Positions 37,643-46,463 of a DNA stretch of 64,000 nt are shown in pieces (positions within the stretch are counted from its first letter, which is position 1; every line of letters begins with the position of its first letter). Source of the stretch: CBDDBK01 sp965225715 (lineage in GTDB: Bacteria; Bacteroidota; Bacteroidia; Cytophagales; Flammeovirgaceae). The stretch spans positions 992,001 through 1,056,000 of the forward strand of contig CBDDBK010000002.1 in assembly GCA_965225715.1 (NCBI GenBank), given 5' to 3'. Both the position numbers and the translations under genes were made by a program. Below the pieces are notes generated by a model. That model did not search any database. It was not told the origin of the DNA and was given only the letters and a program-made list of their open reading frames with translations.

Positions 37643-37706
37643 AATTATAGCCTTGCTATCTAAAAATAAGGATAAGATACTTTTTTAGTATCAATAACTT
37701 AAATAG
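37643..37706 (+). repeat. Repeat-family fragment after leuD
   Basis: TTATAGCCTTGCTATCTAAA followed by TAAGGATAAGATACTTTTTT matches the first part of the copy at 61112 (TATAGCCTGGCTATTAAG, then ATAAGGAGAGAATATTTTC). The CTATA end is not recognisable. Confidence 0.5.
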
Positions 37707-37815
37707 TTAAAAAATAAATATGTTAGAAACATTGAAAAAAAGAAATTCAATTAGTCTCAGAAAAATTAAGAGAAGTATAAGTTATAAACTTGACTTCTTG
37801 AAGAAATTATTAGTT

Positions 37816-37900
37816 TATAGTCTTGTCACTTGAAAAAAGGATTTTTAGGGCTTTAATTCATTGATAATCAAAATAAATTTTTCTGAGATAAAAATAGCAT
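37816..37900 (-). repeat. Dispersed intergenic repeat, reverse copy before gldA
   Basis: It begins TATAGTCTTGTCACTTG, continues AAAAAAGGATTTTTAGGGC to TCATTGATAATCAAAA, and ends TCTGAGATAAAAATAGCAT. This is the cleanest reverse-oriented member, but the inner palindrome is cut short. A TTGATAATCAA palindrome lies within it (37861). Confidence 0.85.
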
Positions 37901-37954
37901 AAACCTCAAAATTTTATAGCATTATTTTTAAATAGGCTTATGCAATGGATTCTA

Positions 37955-38887
37955 TTATTTAGTCAAATTTCTAAAAACATCTTCTAAACTGGTTTCTATC
38001 AAACTCATTTCCAATAGATACCATTTGTTTTGAACACAGCTATCAAATATAGATTTTTGCGATTTTTGTTTGGCTTTGCTTTTAATTCTAAGCTTAGATA
38101 CCAACCCTTCAGTATCTAAAAGAGTAACTTTTTCTACAGTTGCTAAGAGTTCTAATTTTTCTTTCAGTTCTTCGGGATTATTAGCTTCTATTTTGATATT
38201 TATAAGTTCTTGTCCTTGTGCTTGTTCTTGTAATTCATTAGAATGGCCATCAGCGACCAATTTTCCTCGATTAATGATTAAAATTCTATCGCAAGTTGCT
38301 TCTACTTCTGAAAGAATATGCGAACTCATAATAACAGTTTTAGATTTTCCAATAGCTCTAATTAATTTTCGAATTTCAACAATTTGGTTGGGATCTAAAC
38401 CTGCCGTAGGCTCATCTAAAATGAGTATATCCGGATTATGAATAAGGGCTTGAGCTAAACCCACACGTTGTCTATAGCCTTTGGAAAGTTCATTGATCTT
38501 TTTATAGCGCTCTGCTTGTAAGCCACAAGTATCTATCATTTCTTTTATTCGCGTGGTAACATTATCTTTAGCAATACCTTGAATAGTACTACAAAAATGG
38601 AGATAATCAACAATAGCCATGTCGGTATAAAGTGGATTATTTTCGGGTAGATACCCTATTCTTTTTTTTATTTCTTTGGAGTTTATGCCAACTTTTAAAT
38701 CATCTAAATATATGTTTCCAGAATTTGGTGCTATATAAGATGTGAGCATACGCATAGTGGTACTTTTACCCGCTCCATTGGGTCCTAAAAAGCCAACAAT
38801 TTCACCCGTTTTAATTTCAAAAGAAATGTTGTTAACAGCAGCTTGACTCCCATATTTTTTAGTCAAATTTTCAACAATTATACTCAT
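37955..38887 (-). CDS. gldA: ABC transporter ATP-binding protein, GldA-like
   Basis: A 310-residue ABC ATPase. Walker A GPNGAGKST (35-43), signature LSKGYRQRVGLAQAL, Walker B DILILDEPTAGLDP and the switch histidine in IMSSHILSEVEATC are all intact. The N-terminus (MSIIVENLTKKYGSQAAVNN), YLPENNPLYTDM and the C-terminal tail of about 90 residues match GldA, the ATPase of the GldAFG gliding-motility transporter in Bacteroidota. GldF and GldG are not adjacent, though in several genomes gldA is already separate from gldFG. A generic NatA-type exporter ATPase is the alternative. With porZ and the CNNM/GldE-like gene it supports a T9SS/gliding-type lineage. Confidence 0.75.
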   Translation of the reverse strand: MSIIVENLTKKYGSQAAVNNISFEIKTGEIVGFLGPNGAGKSTTMRMLTSYIAPNSGNIYLDDLKVGINSKEIKKRIGYLPENNPLYTDMAIVDYLHFCSTIQGIAKDNVTTRIKEMIDTCGLQAERYKKINELSKGYRQRVGLAQALIHNPDILILDEPTAGLDPNQIVEIRKLIRAIGKSKTVIMSSHILSEVEATCDRILIINRGKLVADGHSNELQEQAQGQELINIKIEANNPEELKEKLELLATVEKVTLLDTEGLVSKLRIKSKAKQKSQKSIFDSCVQNKWYLLEMSLIETSLEDVFRNLTK

Positions 38888-39009
38888 GATACTGATTCTA
38901 TTAAATTTCTAAATAATTTAAAATGGTAAATAAAAATATTTTTTCATGATTAGTAAAATGCAATTTAAAAAAATCTACTATTGTACTAATTACAAATTAT
39001 GAAAACTTT

Positions 39010-40035
39010 TTATGCAGATTGTAACAAAAGCTCTAAACTTTTTTCAAGAATTTCTCCCATATTTTTACACTGCAGAAAATTTTTATTTTTATAGTGATTT
39101 TTCAAATCTTGTCTCAAGGAAATAATATTTTCTATGGGTGCTATAGTATCTCTTTTCATGACATAGAGGAGGTGTTTTAAAATAAGCATATTTTTTTTAC
39201 AACGGTTTACCATTAAAACTCTCTCTTCTTTTTGATATTGTCTGACAATAGCTGGAGTCATCCTACCATAACCCAATTCAATGATTGGTGTATTTTGTTT
39301 AAAATACTGGGGCATATAAACTGATTTTCGTTTTTCATAGCACTGTTGATCAAAATCTATAGCCCTGATTCTGTAGTCTACTTCTTCAAAATCGGGTGTA
39401 ATATCAATTACAAAATTATTAGAATGCATATCTCCTAAAAGACGTACAAAACAACGTTCCGTAAATTTTACAAACTCTTTGGCTACACGAGTTTTATTAA
39501 GATTTTTATCATCTAAATAATTTTTGATAAATTGCTCGCCTGGTACACCTGCTATATGTTCTTCTATAACGGTTTGTTCATGAACAAAATAACTCACCAA
39601 ATTTGGAGAAAGTATATCTTCTAATTCTAAACCATAAATGCGAGAAGCATCTGCATTTTTAATATAAAAATAATCAAAATTATCATTAATTTTATTCACT
39701 ATTCGAATACGAAAAGGACGTGTATTTCCATAAACACACCAATCAATACGATCGATATATAAATGTTCAATGACCGACATATCACCGTCAGCTTTTAGCA
39801 GCGCATAAATTTTTTTGAGACTCATATAAATGTGAGTCATATCATCTTGATTATAAAAAACAGTCTTCCAAAGGGTATCTTCACCTTCAGCATCATAAAG
39901 GGAAATACTATTCTCAACCCGTAATAAATCTTGATAATGAATCGGAATTTTGGAATGTCGATTATAACGCAGTAAAAACTTTTCCAATGGTTTGGAAATA
40001 AAATACGTTTTTTTTTTCTTAGAAATATTTGCCAT
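39010..40035 (-). CDS. Uncharacterised protein with kinase-like catalytic motifs
   Basis: A 341-residue cytoplasmic protein with no signal peptide. I do not recognise a named family. The segment RLLGDMHSNNFVID (199-211) followed by IRAIDFDQQ (225-231) has the order of the catalytic loop (G-D-x-H-x-x-N) and metal-binding D-F-D of protein-kinase-like and aminoglycoside-phosphotransferase-like enzymes. K126 in DYFYIKNADAS and E158/E159 could supply the ATP-binding lysine-glutamate pair. No glycine-rich loop is evident. This resembles conserved hypothetical proteins of Bacteroidota, but the substrate cannot be guessed. It stands alone, 120 bp upstream of gldA on the same strand. Confidence 0.5.
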   Translation of the reverse strand: MANISKKKKTYFISKPLEKFLLRYNRHSKIPIHYQDLLRVENSISLYDAEGEDTLWKTVFYNQDDMTHIYMSLKKIYALLKADGDMSVIEHLYIDRIDWCVYGNTRPFRIRIVNKINDNFDYFYIKNADASRIYGLELEDILSPNLVSYFVHEQTVIEEHIAGVPGEQFIKNYLDDKNLNKTRVAKEFVKFTERCFVRLLGDMHSNNFVIDITPDFEEVDYRIRAIDFDQQCYEKRKSVYMPQYFKQNTPIIELGYGRMTPAIVRQYQKEERVLMVNRCKKNMLILKHLLYVMKRDTIAPIENIISLRQDLKNHYKNKNFLQCKNMGEILEKSLELLLQSA

Positions 40036-40045
40036 TTAATTTCTT

Positions 40046-40126
40046 ATATAATCACTCCATTTGAAAAAAAGATTTTTGGAGGTTTAGAAAAAGACCATTT
40101 TTTAAATATAAAATAGCATTGCCATA
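40046..40126 (-). repeat. Dispersed intergenic repeat, reverse copy
   Basis: It begins TATATAATCACTCCATTTG, continues AAAAAAAGATTTTTGGAGG and ends AAAATAGCATTGCCATA. It lies immediately upstream of the kinase-like gene, about 10 bp from its start codon. Confidence 0.75.
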
Positions 40127-40185
40127 GCTTTGATTTCAATGACTTTTCTAAAATGAATCTAAACTGTAGGCATAATAGCCATAAA

Positions 40186-40311
40186 ATGAATACTATGCTT
40201 ATTGATAATGCTTCTTTTCATTCAATTAAAGATCTTGACTTACCGGATAACATTTATCTTTTCAACTTGCCTGTCTACATTCCGGAACGTAATCTTTATG
40301 AATGTATTTGA
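40186..40311 (+). pseudogene. IS630-family transposase fragment
   Basis: The 41-codon frame contains MLIDNASFHSIKDLDLPDN and LFNLPVYIPERNLYE. These match the second catalytic-Asp region (LDNASFHKS) and the LPPYSPELNPIE motif with the terminal Glu of IS630-type DDE transposases. In the fragment the P-x-L-N-P-I-E motif has decayed to PERNLYE. No rest of the gene is nearby. Confidence 0.7.
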
Positions 40312-40440
40312 TAGTTTAAAAAAACATAAAAATTGGAAAAACCTTATAAGATTTAGTCAATAAATTAATATCTGAACATATTTAATCCTTAATTTGTTAT
40401 CCTTTATACTGTACAAAAAATTTATACCAGTAATTTCAAA

Positions 40441-40618
40441 TAAATGTATTCTTAGATCTGATTTTATCAGCTAATTGATTGGAATAACAATGTTTAGCTT
40501 TGACCATAGCTTTAACTCTATCTGTGATCTTTTTTTGTCTATTGAGCATTTTTTTTTAGCTTGCAACACCCAAAACTTGTTTAGACATACTTAAATCGGG
40601 TTTTTTGAGTTTTTTCAT
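40441..40618 (-). pseudogene. Decayed open frame of unknown origin
   Basis: The minus strand reads MKKLKKPDLSMSKQVLGVAS, stop, then KKMLNRQKKITDRVKAMVKA and KHCYSNQLADKIRSKNTFI. The basic helical character fits a mobile-element or DNA-binding protein, but I cannot assign it. It lies in the 790-bp spacer next to the IS630 fragment. Confidence 0.25.
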
Positions 40619-40825
40619 AATTGGAAATTAAGAAAACCAAAATACTATAGTTAAACTCTATGCACTATTTTTTGCACAAAATAAAAACTTTAAAATATTA
40701 AGTTGTTAAAAATCAAATATTTAAAAATCTCTAAAAAAAAATTATAATATAGAGCCTACTGAAAATCAGTTTATTAAATCACAAGATTTTAAAAACATAA
40801 CTGCTTAACTACTTATCATTTAATA

Positions 40826-42043
40826 ATGGGAAATCTATCAAATAAAAAAATTATTCTTGGTATATCAGGAAGTATATCTGCTTATAAATCAGTATTTTTA
40901 GTTCGTTTATTAAAACAAGAAGGTGCAGAAGTTAAAGTCGTTATGACCGAAGCAGCAAAAGATTTTATTTCTCCATTAACTTTATCAACATTAAGTGAAA
41001 ATACAGTATTGTCTAGTTTTACTACAATTGAAGGAGATTGGCACAGTCATGTTAAATTAGGTATATGGGCGGATTTAATCTTAATAGCTCCTGCTAGCGC
41101 TCATACTTTAGCAAAAATGGTCAATGGACTATGTGATAATTTATTAATGGCAATCTATTTATCTGCCAGATGTCCTATATGGGTCGCACCAGCTATGGAC
41201 CTTGATATGTATGGGCATATTACTACAAAAAGTAATCTTAAAAACCTTGAAAATCATAATGTTTCAATTATAGATTGTGAAGAAGGTGAGCTTGCCAGTG
41301 GTTTAATTGGAAAAGGACGTTTAGCCGAACCTGAACATATCATAAAAAAGGTAGAAGATTTTTTTAATCCTATAAAACCTTTAAAAGGTAAAAAGGTACT
41401 TTTAACTGCAGGTCCTACTCATGAACCTATCGATCCTGTTCGTTTTATAACAAATGCTTCATCAGGAAAAATGGGCTATGCTTTAGCTAACGAATTTCAT
41501 AAACAAGGAGCAGAAGTCAGACTAATTAGTGGACCTATCGCTTTATCTTTTCAACTTCCTAAAACAATTGAAATTAGCAAAGTTTCTTCGGCAGAAGACA
41601 TGTATAAAGAAACTTTAAATTATTATTCAAATACTGATATTGCTGTTTTTGCTGCTGCTGTAGCTGATTATACTCCTTGTGAAGTTTCTAATCAAAAGAT
41701 TAAAAAGAAATCTGATATAATGACCATTCAGTTTAAAAAAAATATAGATATTGCTAAAGAAATGGGAATAATTAAACAAAAACATCAAATTAATATCGGT
41801 TTTGCCCTCGAGACCAATGACGAAAAGAAGAATGCTTTAAAAAAATTGAATGCAAAAAACTTTGATGCTATAGTATTAAACTCTTTAAAAGAAAAAGGTG
41901 CTGGCTTTGGTTATGATACAAATATTGTAACTATTATTGATAAAAATAAAGAACAAGCCTTTCCTCTAAAAAGTAAAATGGAGGTTGCTAAAGATATAGT
42001 ACAGTATGTATGTAATTTGAAAAATTGGAAAAAAGAGATTTGA
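40826..42043 (+). CDS. coaBC: Bifunctional phosphopantothenoylcysteine synthetase/decarboxylase
   Basis: Two successive steps of coenzyme A synthesis. The N-terminal CoaC flavoprotein half shows GISGSISAYKSVFLVRLLK, the active-site histidine in HVKLGIWADL, LIAPASAHTLAKMVNGLCDN with the catalytic cysteine, and VAPAMDLDMY. The C-terminal CoaB half starts at about residue 190 with KKVLLTAGPTHEPIDPVRFI and TNASSGKMGYALA, followed by a Rossmann-type core with FAAAVADYTPCEVS. Length 405 is normal. It is followed by yebC 42 bp downstream on the same strand, probably in one transcript. The usual neighbours rpoZ and recN are absent. Confidence 0.96.
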   Translation: MGNLSNKKIILGISGSISAYKSVFLVRLLKQEGAEVKVVMTEAAKDFISPLTLSTLSENTVLSSFTTIEGDWHSHVKLGIWADLILIAPASAHTLAKMVNGLCDNLLMAIYLSARCPIWVAPAMDLDMYGHITTKSNLKNLENHNVSIIDCEEGELASGLIGKGRLAEPEHIIKKVEDFFNPIKPLKGKKVLLTAGPTHEPIDPVRFITNASSGKMGYALANEFHKQGAEVRLISGPIALSFQLPKTIEISKVSSAEDMYKETLNYYSNTDIAVFAAAVADYTPCEVSNQKIKKKSDIMTIQFKKNIDIAKEMGIIKQKHQINIGFALETNDEKKNALKKLNAKNFDAIVLNSLKEKGAGFGYDTNIVTIIDKNKEQAFPLKSKMEVAKDIVQYVCNLKNWKKEI

Positions 42044-42085
42044 GAAGTGTAAAAATTATTGTTATACTCTTTAAATTAAAAAATT

Positions 42086-42814
42086 ATGTCCGGTCATAGT
42101 AAATGGTCTACTATTAAGCATAAAAAAGAGGCTAAAGATGCCAAACGGGGTAAACTATTTACCAAATTGCTTAAAGAAATTAGTATATCTGTAAAAATGG
42201 GAGGCAAGGACCCGAGCGCCAACCCTCGTTTACGTATGGCTATCCAAAATGCTAAAGGAGCAAACTTACCTAAAGATAATATAACACGTGCTATAAAAAA
42301 AGCATCAGGTGCTGATGGAACAGTCTACCAAGAAACTACTTATGAAGGCTACGGTATAAATGGAGTAGGCGTATTTATTGAATGCCAAACAGATAATATT
42401 AATAGAACTGTAGCAGCGGTACGAAATATATTTACTAAATCTGGTGGAAGCCTTGGTAAAAAAGGAACTTTGGAATTTATTTTTGATCGAAAAGGTGTTT
42501 TTTATTTTGAAAGACCTCAAAATAAATCTTTAGATGATTTGGAATTGGAACTTATAGACACCGGTGCAGAAGAAATTGAAGAAATTGGAAAAGAAATTAT
42601 TGTTATTGTAGATATGAATAATTTTTATACCATGCAGGTTAAATTAGAATCTTTAAATATAGAAATCAAATCTTCCAACTTAGAACGTATTCCAAAAACA
42701 ACTGTTGAACTTAATGAAAATGATCAATTTAAAATTTTAAAAATGATAGATAAGCTGGAAGATTGTGAAGACGTTCAAAAAATATATCATAACATGACAA
42801 TAAACGAAGAATAA
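42086..42814 (+). CDS. yebC: YebC/PmpR-family protein
   Basis: A 242-residue member of the YebC/TACO1 family. These proteins were first called transcriptional regulators, and more recent work on members of the family links them to translation of proline-rich stretches. The start MSGHSKWSTIKHKKEAKDAK is the canonical opening, followed by the conserved NAKGANLPKDNITRAIKKAS and FKSGGSLGKKGTLEFIFDRK-like blocks (here IFTKSGGSLGKKGTLEFIFD). It sits close behind coaBC on the same strand. Confidence 0.95.
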   Translation: MSGHSKWSTIKHKKEAKDAKRGKLFTKLLKEISISVKMGGKDPSANPRLRMAIQNAKGANLPKDNITRAIKKASGADGTVYQETTYEGYGINGVGVFIECQTDNINRTVAAVRNIFTKSGGSLGKKGTLEFIFDRKGVFYFERPQNKSLDDLELELIDTGAEEIEEIGKEIIVIVDMNNFYTMQVKLESLNIEIKSSNLERIPKTTVELNENDQFKILKMIDKLEDCEDVQKIYHNMTINEE

Positions 42815-43086
42815 ATTAATAACCAATAATTTCTTTAATGTTTTTTAGTTTTTTTATATTTCAATAGTCTGGACTATAAAATATTTATAATGTTAGATTT
42901 TATGTATTAATTGATTTATTATCAGAATTTTAATTTTTTTAATTTACGATTTATAATATTTATTTAAAATAGTTGTATTATATTTTGGAAATATTATTTG
43001 ATATTTAACTATTTTTAAATCAAAAAATTCTAAACTTTACTATTTTTTCAAAATTTTGATTTTTACAACTCTAAACTTTTAATGTA

Positions 43087-43446
43087 GTGGAAGAAAATAC
43101 AAGGCAAGATAGAGAGGAACTTTTTTCAAAAAGAGTCGTAGCTGGTAACCGTACAACTTACTTTTTTGATGTTAAAGAATCTCGTAATGGAGACTATTAT
43201 CTCACCATAACAGAGAGTACTCGTATGCGAGACCAAGATGGTAATTTTTCTTATAAAAAACACAGAATTTTTTTACATAGGGAAAGTTTTGGAAAATTTG
43301 CACGTTCCTTAAAAGAATCGATGGATTTTATCAAACAAACTATGGACGAAGTAGATTTTAGTGAGTATGAAAATGAGAATTATAAACCACCTTCTAATTT
43401 CAATGGTGATTCTCAAAATGAGAATGACGAACAAGTAAATTGGTAA
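43087..43446 (+). CDS. PUR-alpha/DUF3276-type nucleic-acid-binding protein
   Basis: A 119-residue protein with one PUR repeat: KRVVAGNRTTYFFDVKESRN, GDYYLTITESTRMRDQDG and IFLHRESFGKFARSLKESMD. Bacteroidota-wide DUF3276 proteins of this form bind single-stranded nucleic acid; the cellular role is not defined. The start is a GTG at 43087, directly after an in-frame TAG, giving (M)EENTRQDREEL; no upstream ATG keeps the frame open. The acidic C-terminal tail is variable in the family. Confidence 0.87.
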   Translation: MEENTRQDREELFSKRVVAGNRTTYFFDVKESRNGDYYLTITESTRMRDQDGNFSYKKHRIFLHRESFGKFARSLKESMDFIKQTMDEVDFSEYENENYKPPSNFNGDSQNENDEQVNW

Positions 43447-43555
43447 AATTTTTATGTTTTTATATAATAATTCTTCGATTTTAGAATAAAATTTAATTCA
43501 TAATCAGAAGAATAGTATTCTGTTTTTACTATCAGTTTTAGTTCTCTAAATTCTA

Positions 43556-44257
43556 ATGAATAATTTAGTTGTTATTACGGGTGCCACACATGGTATTGGT
43601 AAAGCTCTTGTGGAATACTTTGCCTCTAATGCTTATGATATAGTAACTTGTTCAAGACAAGAAGAAGAATTAAAAAATCTTCAAAAAAATATTAAAAAGC
43701 AATTTGGACAAACGCTTTATTATAAAGTTTCTGATCTTTCTAAAAAGAAAGAAGTGATGGTTTTTGCTAACTTTGTTAAAAACATAGAAAAACCTGTAGA
43801 TGTACTTATTAATAATGCAGGTATATTTTTACCTTCAGAATTGAGTAATAATAAAGATGATAATTTAGAAATTCTTATCAATACTAACTTATACAGTGCG
43901 TATTATCTTACGCGTGCTTTATTACCTCTTATACGTACTAAAAAAGGTATAATCTTTAATATTTGCTCAGTAGCAAGTTTGATAGCTTATAAAGGTGGGG
44001 CTGCTTATGCCATTAGCAAACATGCTTTATTAGGGTTTTCAAAGTCATTAAGAGAAGAATTAAAACTTCAAGGTATTCGGGTAACTTCTGTTTTACCAGG
44101 TGCCACATATACAAGAAGTTGGGCTGAAAGTGCTTTGCCAGAAGAACGGTTTATACCCGTAGAAGACATTGCTAAAACTATTTATACAATTTCAACGCTA
44201 TCCCCTAGGACAGTTGTGGAAGACATAGTATTACGCCCTCAAAAAGGTGATATTTAA
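43556..44257 (+). CDS. Short-chain dehydrogenase/reductase
   Basis: A 233-residue SDR of the classical type. The NAD(P)-binding TGATHGIG is at residues 9-15, NNAG at 86-89, and the catalytic triad S138 with Y151-x3-K155 in GGAAYAISKHALLGF. The downstream PGATYT segment is the substrate-loop start. The basic S-R after the first strand (CSRQEEELK) favours NADPH. The substrate cannot be read; such stand-alone SDRs may act on sugars, fatty acyl groups or ketones. It follows the PUR gene by about 110 bp on the same strand. Confidence 0.9.
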   Translation: MNNLVVITGATHGIGKALVEYFASNAYDIVTCSRQEEELKNLQKNIKKQFGQTLYYKVSDLSKKKEVMVFANFVKNIEKPVDVLINNAGIFLPSELSNNKDDNLEILINTNLYSAYYLTRALLPLIRTKKGIIFNICSVASLIAYKGGAAYAISKHALLGFSKSLREELKLQGIRVTSVLPGATYTRSWAESALPEERFIPVEDIAKTIYTISTLSPRTVVEDIVLRPQKGDI

Positions 44258-44399
44258 GTTGTATAACAATATTCTATATTTATTTGGTAAAAAAGTGCAT
44301 ATTCAAATTTGTATGTTTATTTAAATCCGGCGCTACATTAAGTACACCTGAAATATAGGTAAGTTATTTTTTATCAAATATTTATAAACCATTAGTGCA

Positions 44400-44676
44400 G
44401 ATAGTCTACAGCGTTTGAATTTGGTGGTCCTTGGTAATTCAGATTTCCATTTGACAATATTATACCATTTCCTTTCCGGTTTATAGTCCTAAGTTGAACC
44501 CTATTGAGCGAATTTGATGATATTTGAAAGACTAAGTAGGTGTGCAGATTTTTGACAATGTAAAGCATTTAGAAGATATAATAGAAAGTATATTTCAAAA
44601 ACTTGATAATAAGTTCATTAAATCCTTAATTGGCTATGACCTCTATAAAAAAATCTCTATATTTTCAAATGTATAA
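44400..44676 (+). pseudogene. IS630-family transposase C-terminal remnant
   Basis: From 44473 the frame reads FPVYSPKLNPIERI, two stops, YLKD, a stop, then VGVQIFDNVKHLEDIIESIF and QKLDNKFIKSLIGYDLYKKI. This is the LPPYSPELNPIERIW..LK end with the final catalytic Glu of IS630-type transposases. Three in-frame stops show it is dead. Together with 40186-40311 it is the second fragment of this family. Confidence 0.78.
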
Positions 44677-44727
44677 TGGTATTATTACCTGTTTGAAAAA
44701 GTATCTGTTTGATAACTATTAGTATTT

Positions 44728-45513
44728 ATGTTTGATAAAAAATCAAATTTATTTTCTAAAAAGAAAGTCCATCCCAATAGTTCATTTAAATCTATATCTA
44801 AACGCTTAAATCAATACATTGCCCAAGCAGGTATTTGTTCTCGTCGTCAAGCTGATATTTTGATCAAAAATGGACTAATTGAAGTTAACAATGAAATAAT
44901 CAAAGAAATGGGATTTCAAGTAACTTCTAAAGATAAAGTTGTTTATAAAGATAAAGTTTTGTCGGCAGAATCAAAGGTTTATATTTTGCTAAATAAACCA
45001 CGAGGCTTTATCACTACAGTTAAAGACGAAAAAAATAGAAGAACAGTTTTAGATTTATTACAAAATCATTTTAAAGAGCGCCTATACCCCATAGGCCGTC
45101 TTGATAAAAATACAACAGGTTTATTGCTTTTAACCAATGATGGAGAATTTAGTCGCCAATTGAGCCATCCTTCTTCTGAAGTTCAAAAAATATATCGAGT
45201 CGTTTTAGATAAACCTTTATCAGAAAGTGATTTTGAAGCTATTATTTATAAAACCTTCGAATTAGAAGATGGCGAAATTCCTTTTGATGGTATTAATAGA
45301 ATTGAAAAAAACAAAAATGCTCTTGATGTATCTTTACATTCCGGAAGAAACAGAATAGTACGTAGGGTTTTCGAATATTTAGGTTATGAGGTTGTTCGTT
45401 TAGACCGTATTGTTTATAGTATTTTAACAAAAAAAGGGCTTAAAGTCGGTAGATGGAGAGAACTTAAAGATATGGAAATTATAAAGCTAAAGCATTTAAA
45501 AAGAATAAAATAG
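44728..45513 (+). CDS. Ribosomal large/small subunit pseudouridine synthase (RluB/RsuA type)
   Basis: It converts a specific uridine of rRNA to pseudouridine. An S4 RNA-binding domain occupies about residues 26-75 (KRLNQYIAQAGICSRRQADI, IKNGLIEVNNEIIKEMG), followed by YILLNKPRGFITTVKDEKNR and the catalytic PIGRLDKNTTGLLLLTNDG with D126. The R-V-Y-R-V-V-L segment and the C-terminal LHSGRNRIVRRVFEYLGYEV complete the RsuA/RluB/RluE/RluF fold. The 261 residues and the order match Bacteroidota RluB-like proteins. The basic N-terminal tail (SKKKVHPNSSFKSISKR) is a common extension. Start MFDKKSNLFSKKK; an IS630 remnant lies just upstream. Confidence 0.93.
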   Translation: MFDKKSNLFSKKKVHPNSSFKSISKRLNQYIAQAGICSRRQADILIKNGLIEVNNEIIKEMGFQVTSKDKVVYKDKVLSAESKVYILLNKPRGFITTVKDEKNRRTVLDLLQNHFKERLYPIGRLDKNTTGLLLLTNDGEFSRQLSHPSSEVQKIYRVVLDKPLSESDFEAIIYKTFELEDGEIPFDGINRIEKNKNALDVSLHSGRNRIVRRVFEYLGYEVVRLDRIVYSILTKKGLKVGRWRELKDMEIIKLKHLKRIK

Positions 45514-45582
45514 TTTTAATTAGAAACTTTTTTAGTGTTTTAATTTTCTTAATTCTTAAATTATTGTAATATCTAAAAAACT

Positions 45583-46278
45583 TTAGATTTTCCTTAAAGT
45601 GTTTATAAAAGAAAGCAAAATATATAAAATAATAATATCAACAGCCCCTGCATAATGTTTTATGATAACGATTGGCGCTATACTTAATAAAAAAATATAT
45701 CTGAGGATATTATCTTTAAATTTAAAAGTTTTAAATTTAAAAGCAAAAAGTCTTACAGGGATTATCAGCAACAAAGCCATGACTAAACTCAATCCAATAA
45801 GAATAACAGGATTATTAAACAATGAATCAAAAGCTTGGTTATCAATAATGATGTGTACAATCCCACCCCAGAAAAGTGCATGAGCAGGTGTTGGTAGCCC
45901 TTTGAAAGATGATTCTTGGCTATTGTCAATATTAAAAACAGCTAAACGATAAGCTGATAATAATGTCATGATATAAACAACATAAATAATGGGAGTGGTA
46001 TAGTTTAATTCTTTTTCTAGTAAATTAAAAATTAAGACACTTGGTAACAAGCCAAAAGATATTAAATCGGCTAAAGAATCTAGTTCTTTCCCTACAGCAG
46101 AATGAGCTTTTAAAAGTCTAGCTACAAAACCATCAAAGAAATCAAAACCAGCTGAGATAAGTATACAATAAGAGGCTTCTATTAGTTGGCCCTTAAAAGC
46201 TAACGTAATCCCAACAGCTCCAAAAAATAAATTACATAAAGTTAGAAAGTTTGGAATAAATTGACACAATCGGACCAT
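45583..46278 (-). CDS. pssA: CDP-diacylglycerol-serine O-phosphatidyltransferase
   Basis: It makes phosphatidylserine, precursor of phosphatidylethanolamine, at the inner membrane. The CDP-alcohol phosphotransferase motif D-G-x2-A-R-x8-G-x3-D-x3-D is intact: D49-G50, A53-R54, G63, D67 and D71. About seven hydrophobic segments follow. Length 231 is normal for the Bacteroidota enzyme. The psd gene is not adjacent in the window. PgsA is a close alternative by motif, but the N-terminus MVRLCQFIPNFLTLCNLFFG favours PssA. Confidence 0.92.
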   Translation of the reverse strand: MVRLCQFIPNFLTLCNLFFGAVGITLAFKGQLIEASYCILISAGFDFFDGFVARLLKAHSAVGKELDSLADLISFGLLPSVLIFNLLEKELNYTTPIIYVVYIMTLLSAYRLAVFNIDNSQESSFKGLPTPAHALFWGGIVHIIIDNQAFDSLFNNPVILIGLSLVMALLLIIPVRLFAFKFKTFKFKDNILRYIFLLSIAPIVIIKHYAGAVDIIILYILLSFINTLRKI

Positions 46279-46463
46279 TAAAATAATAAATAGTGATATG
46301 AATTAGATACTAAAAATAGTTTTATTCTACCGGTTAATTTGAAACTTGTGTATAAGTTTCAAAAAAATTGATAAAAACTCTAAAATTAGATACTAAAATT
46401 TCTAAATTACAATTTCTAATAGAATAATTCGTCATTTTACAACATACTAATAAATCTATATTT

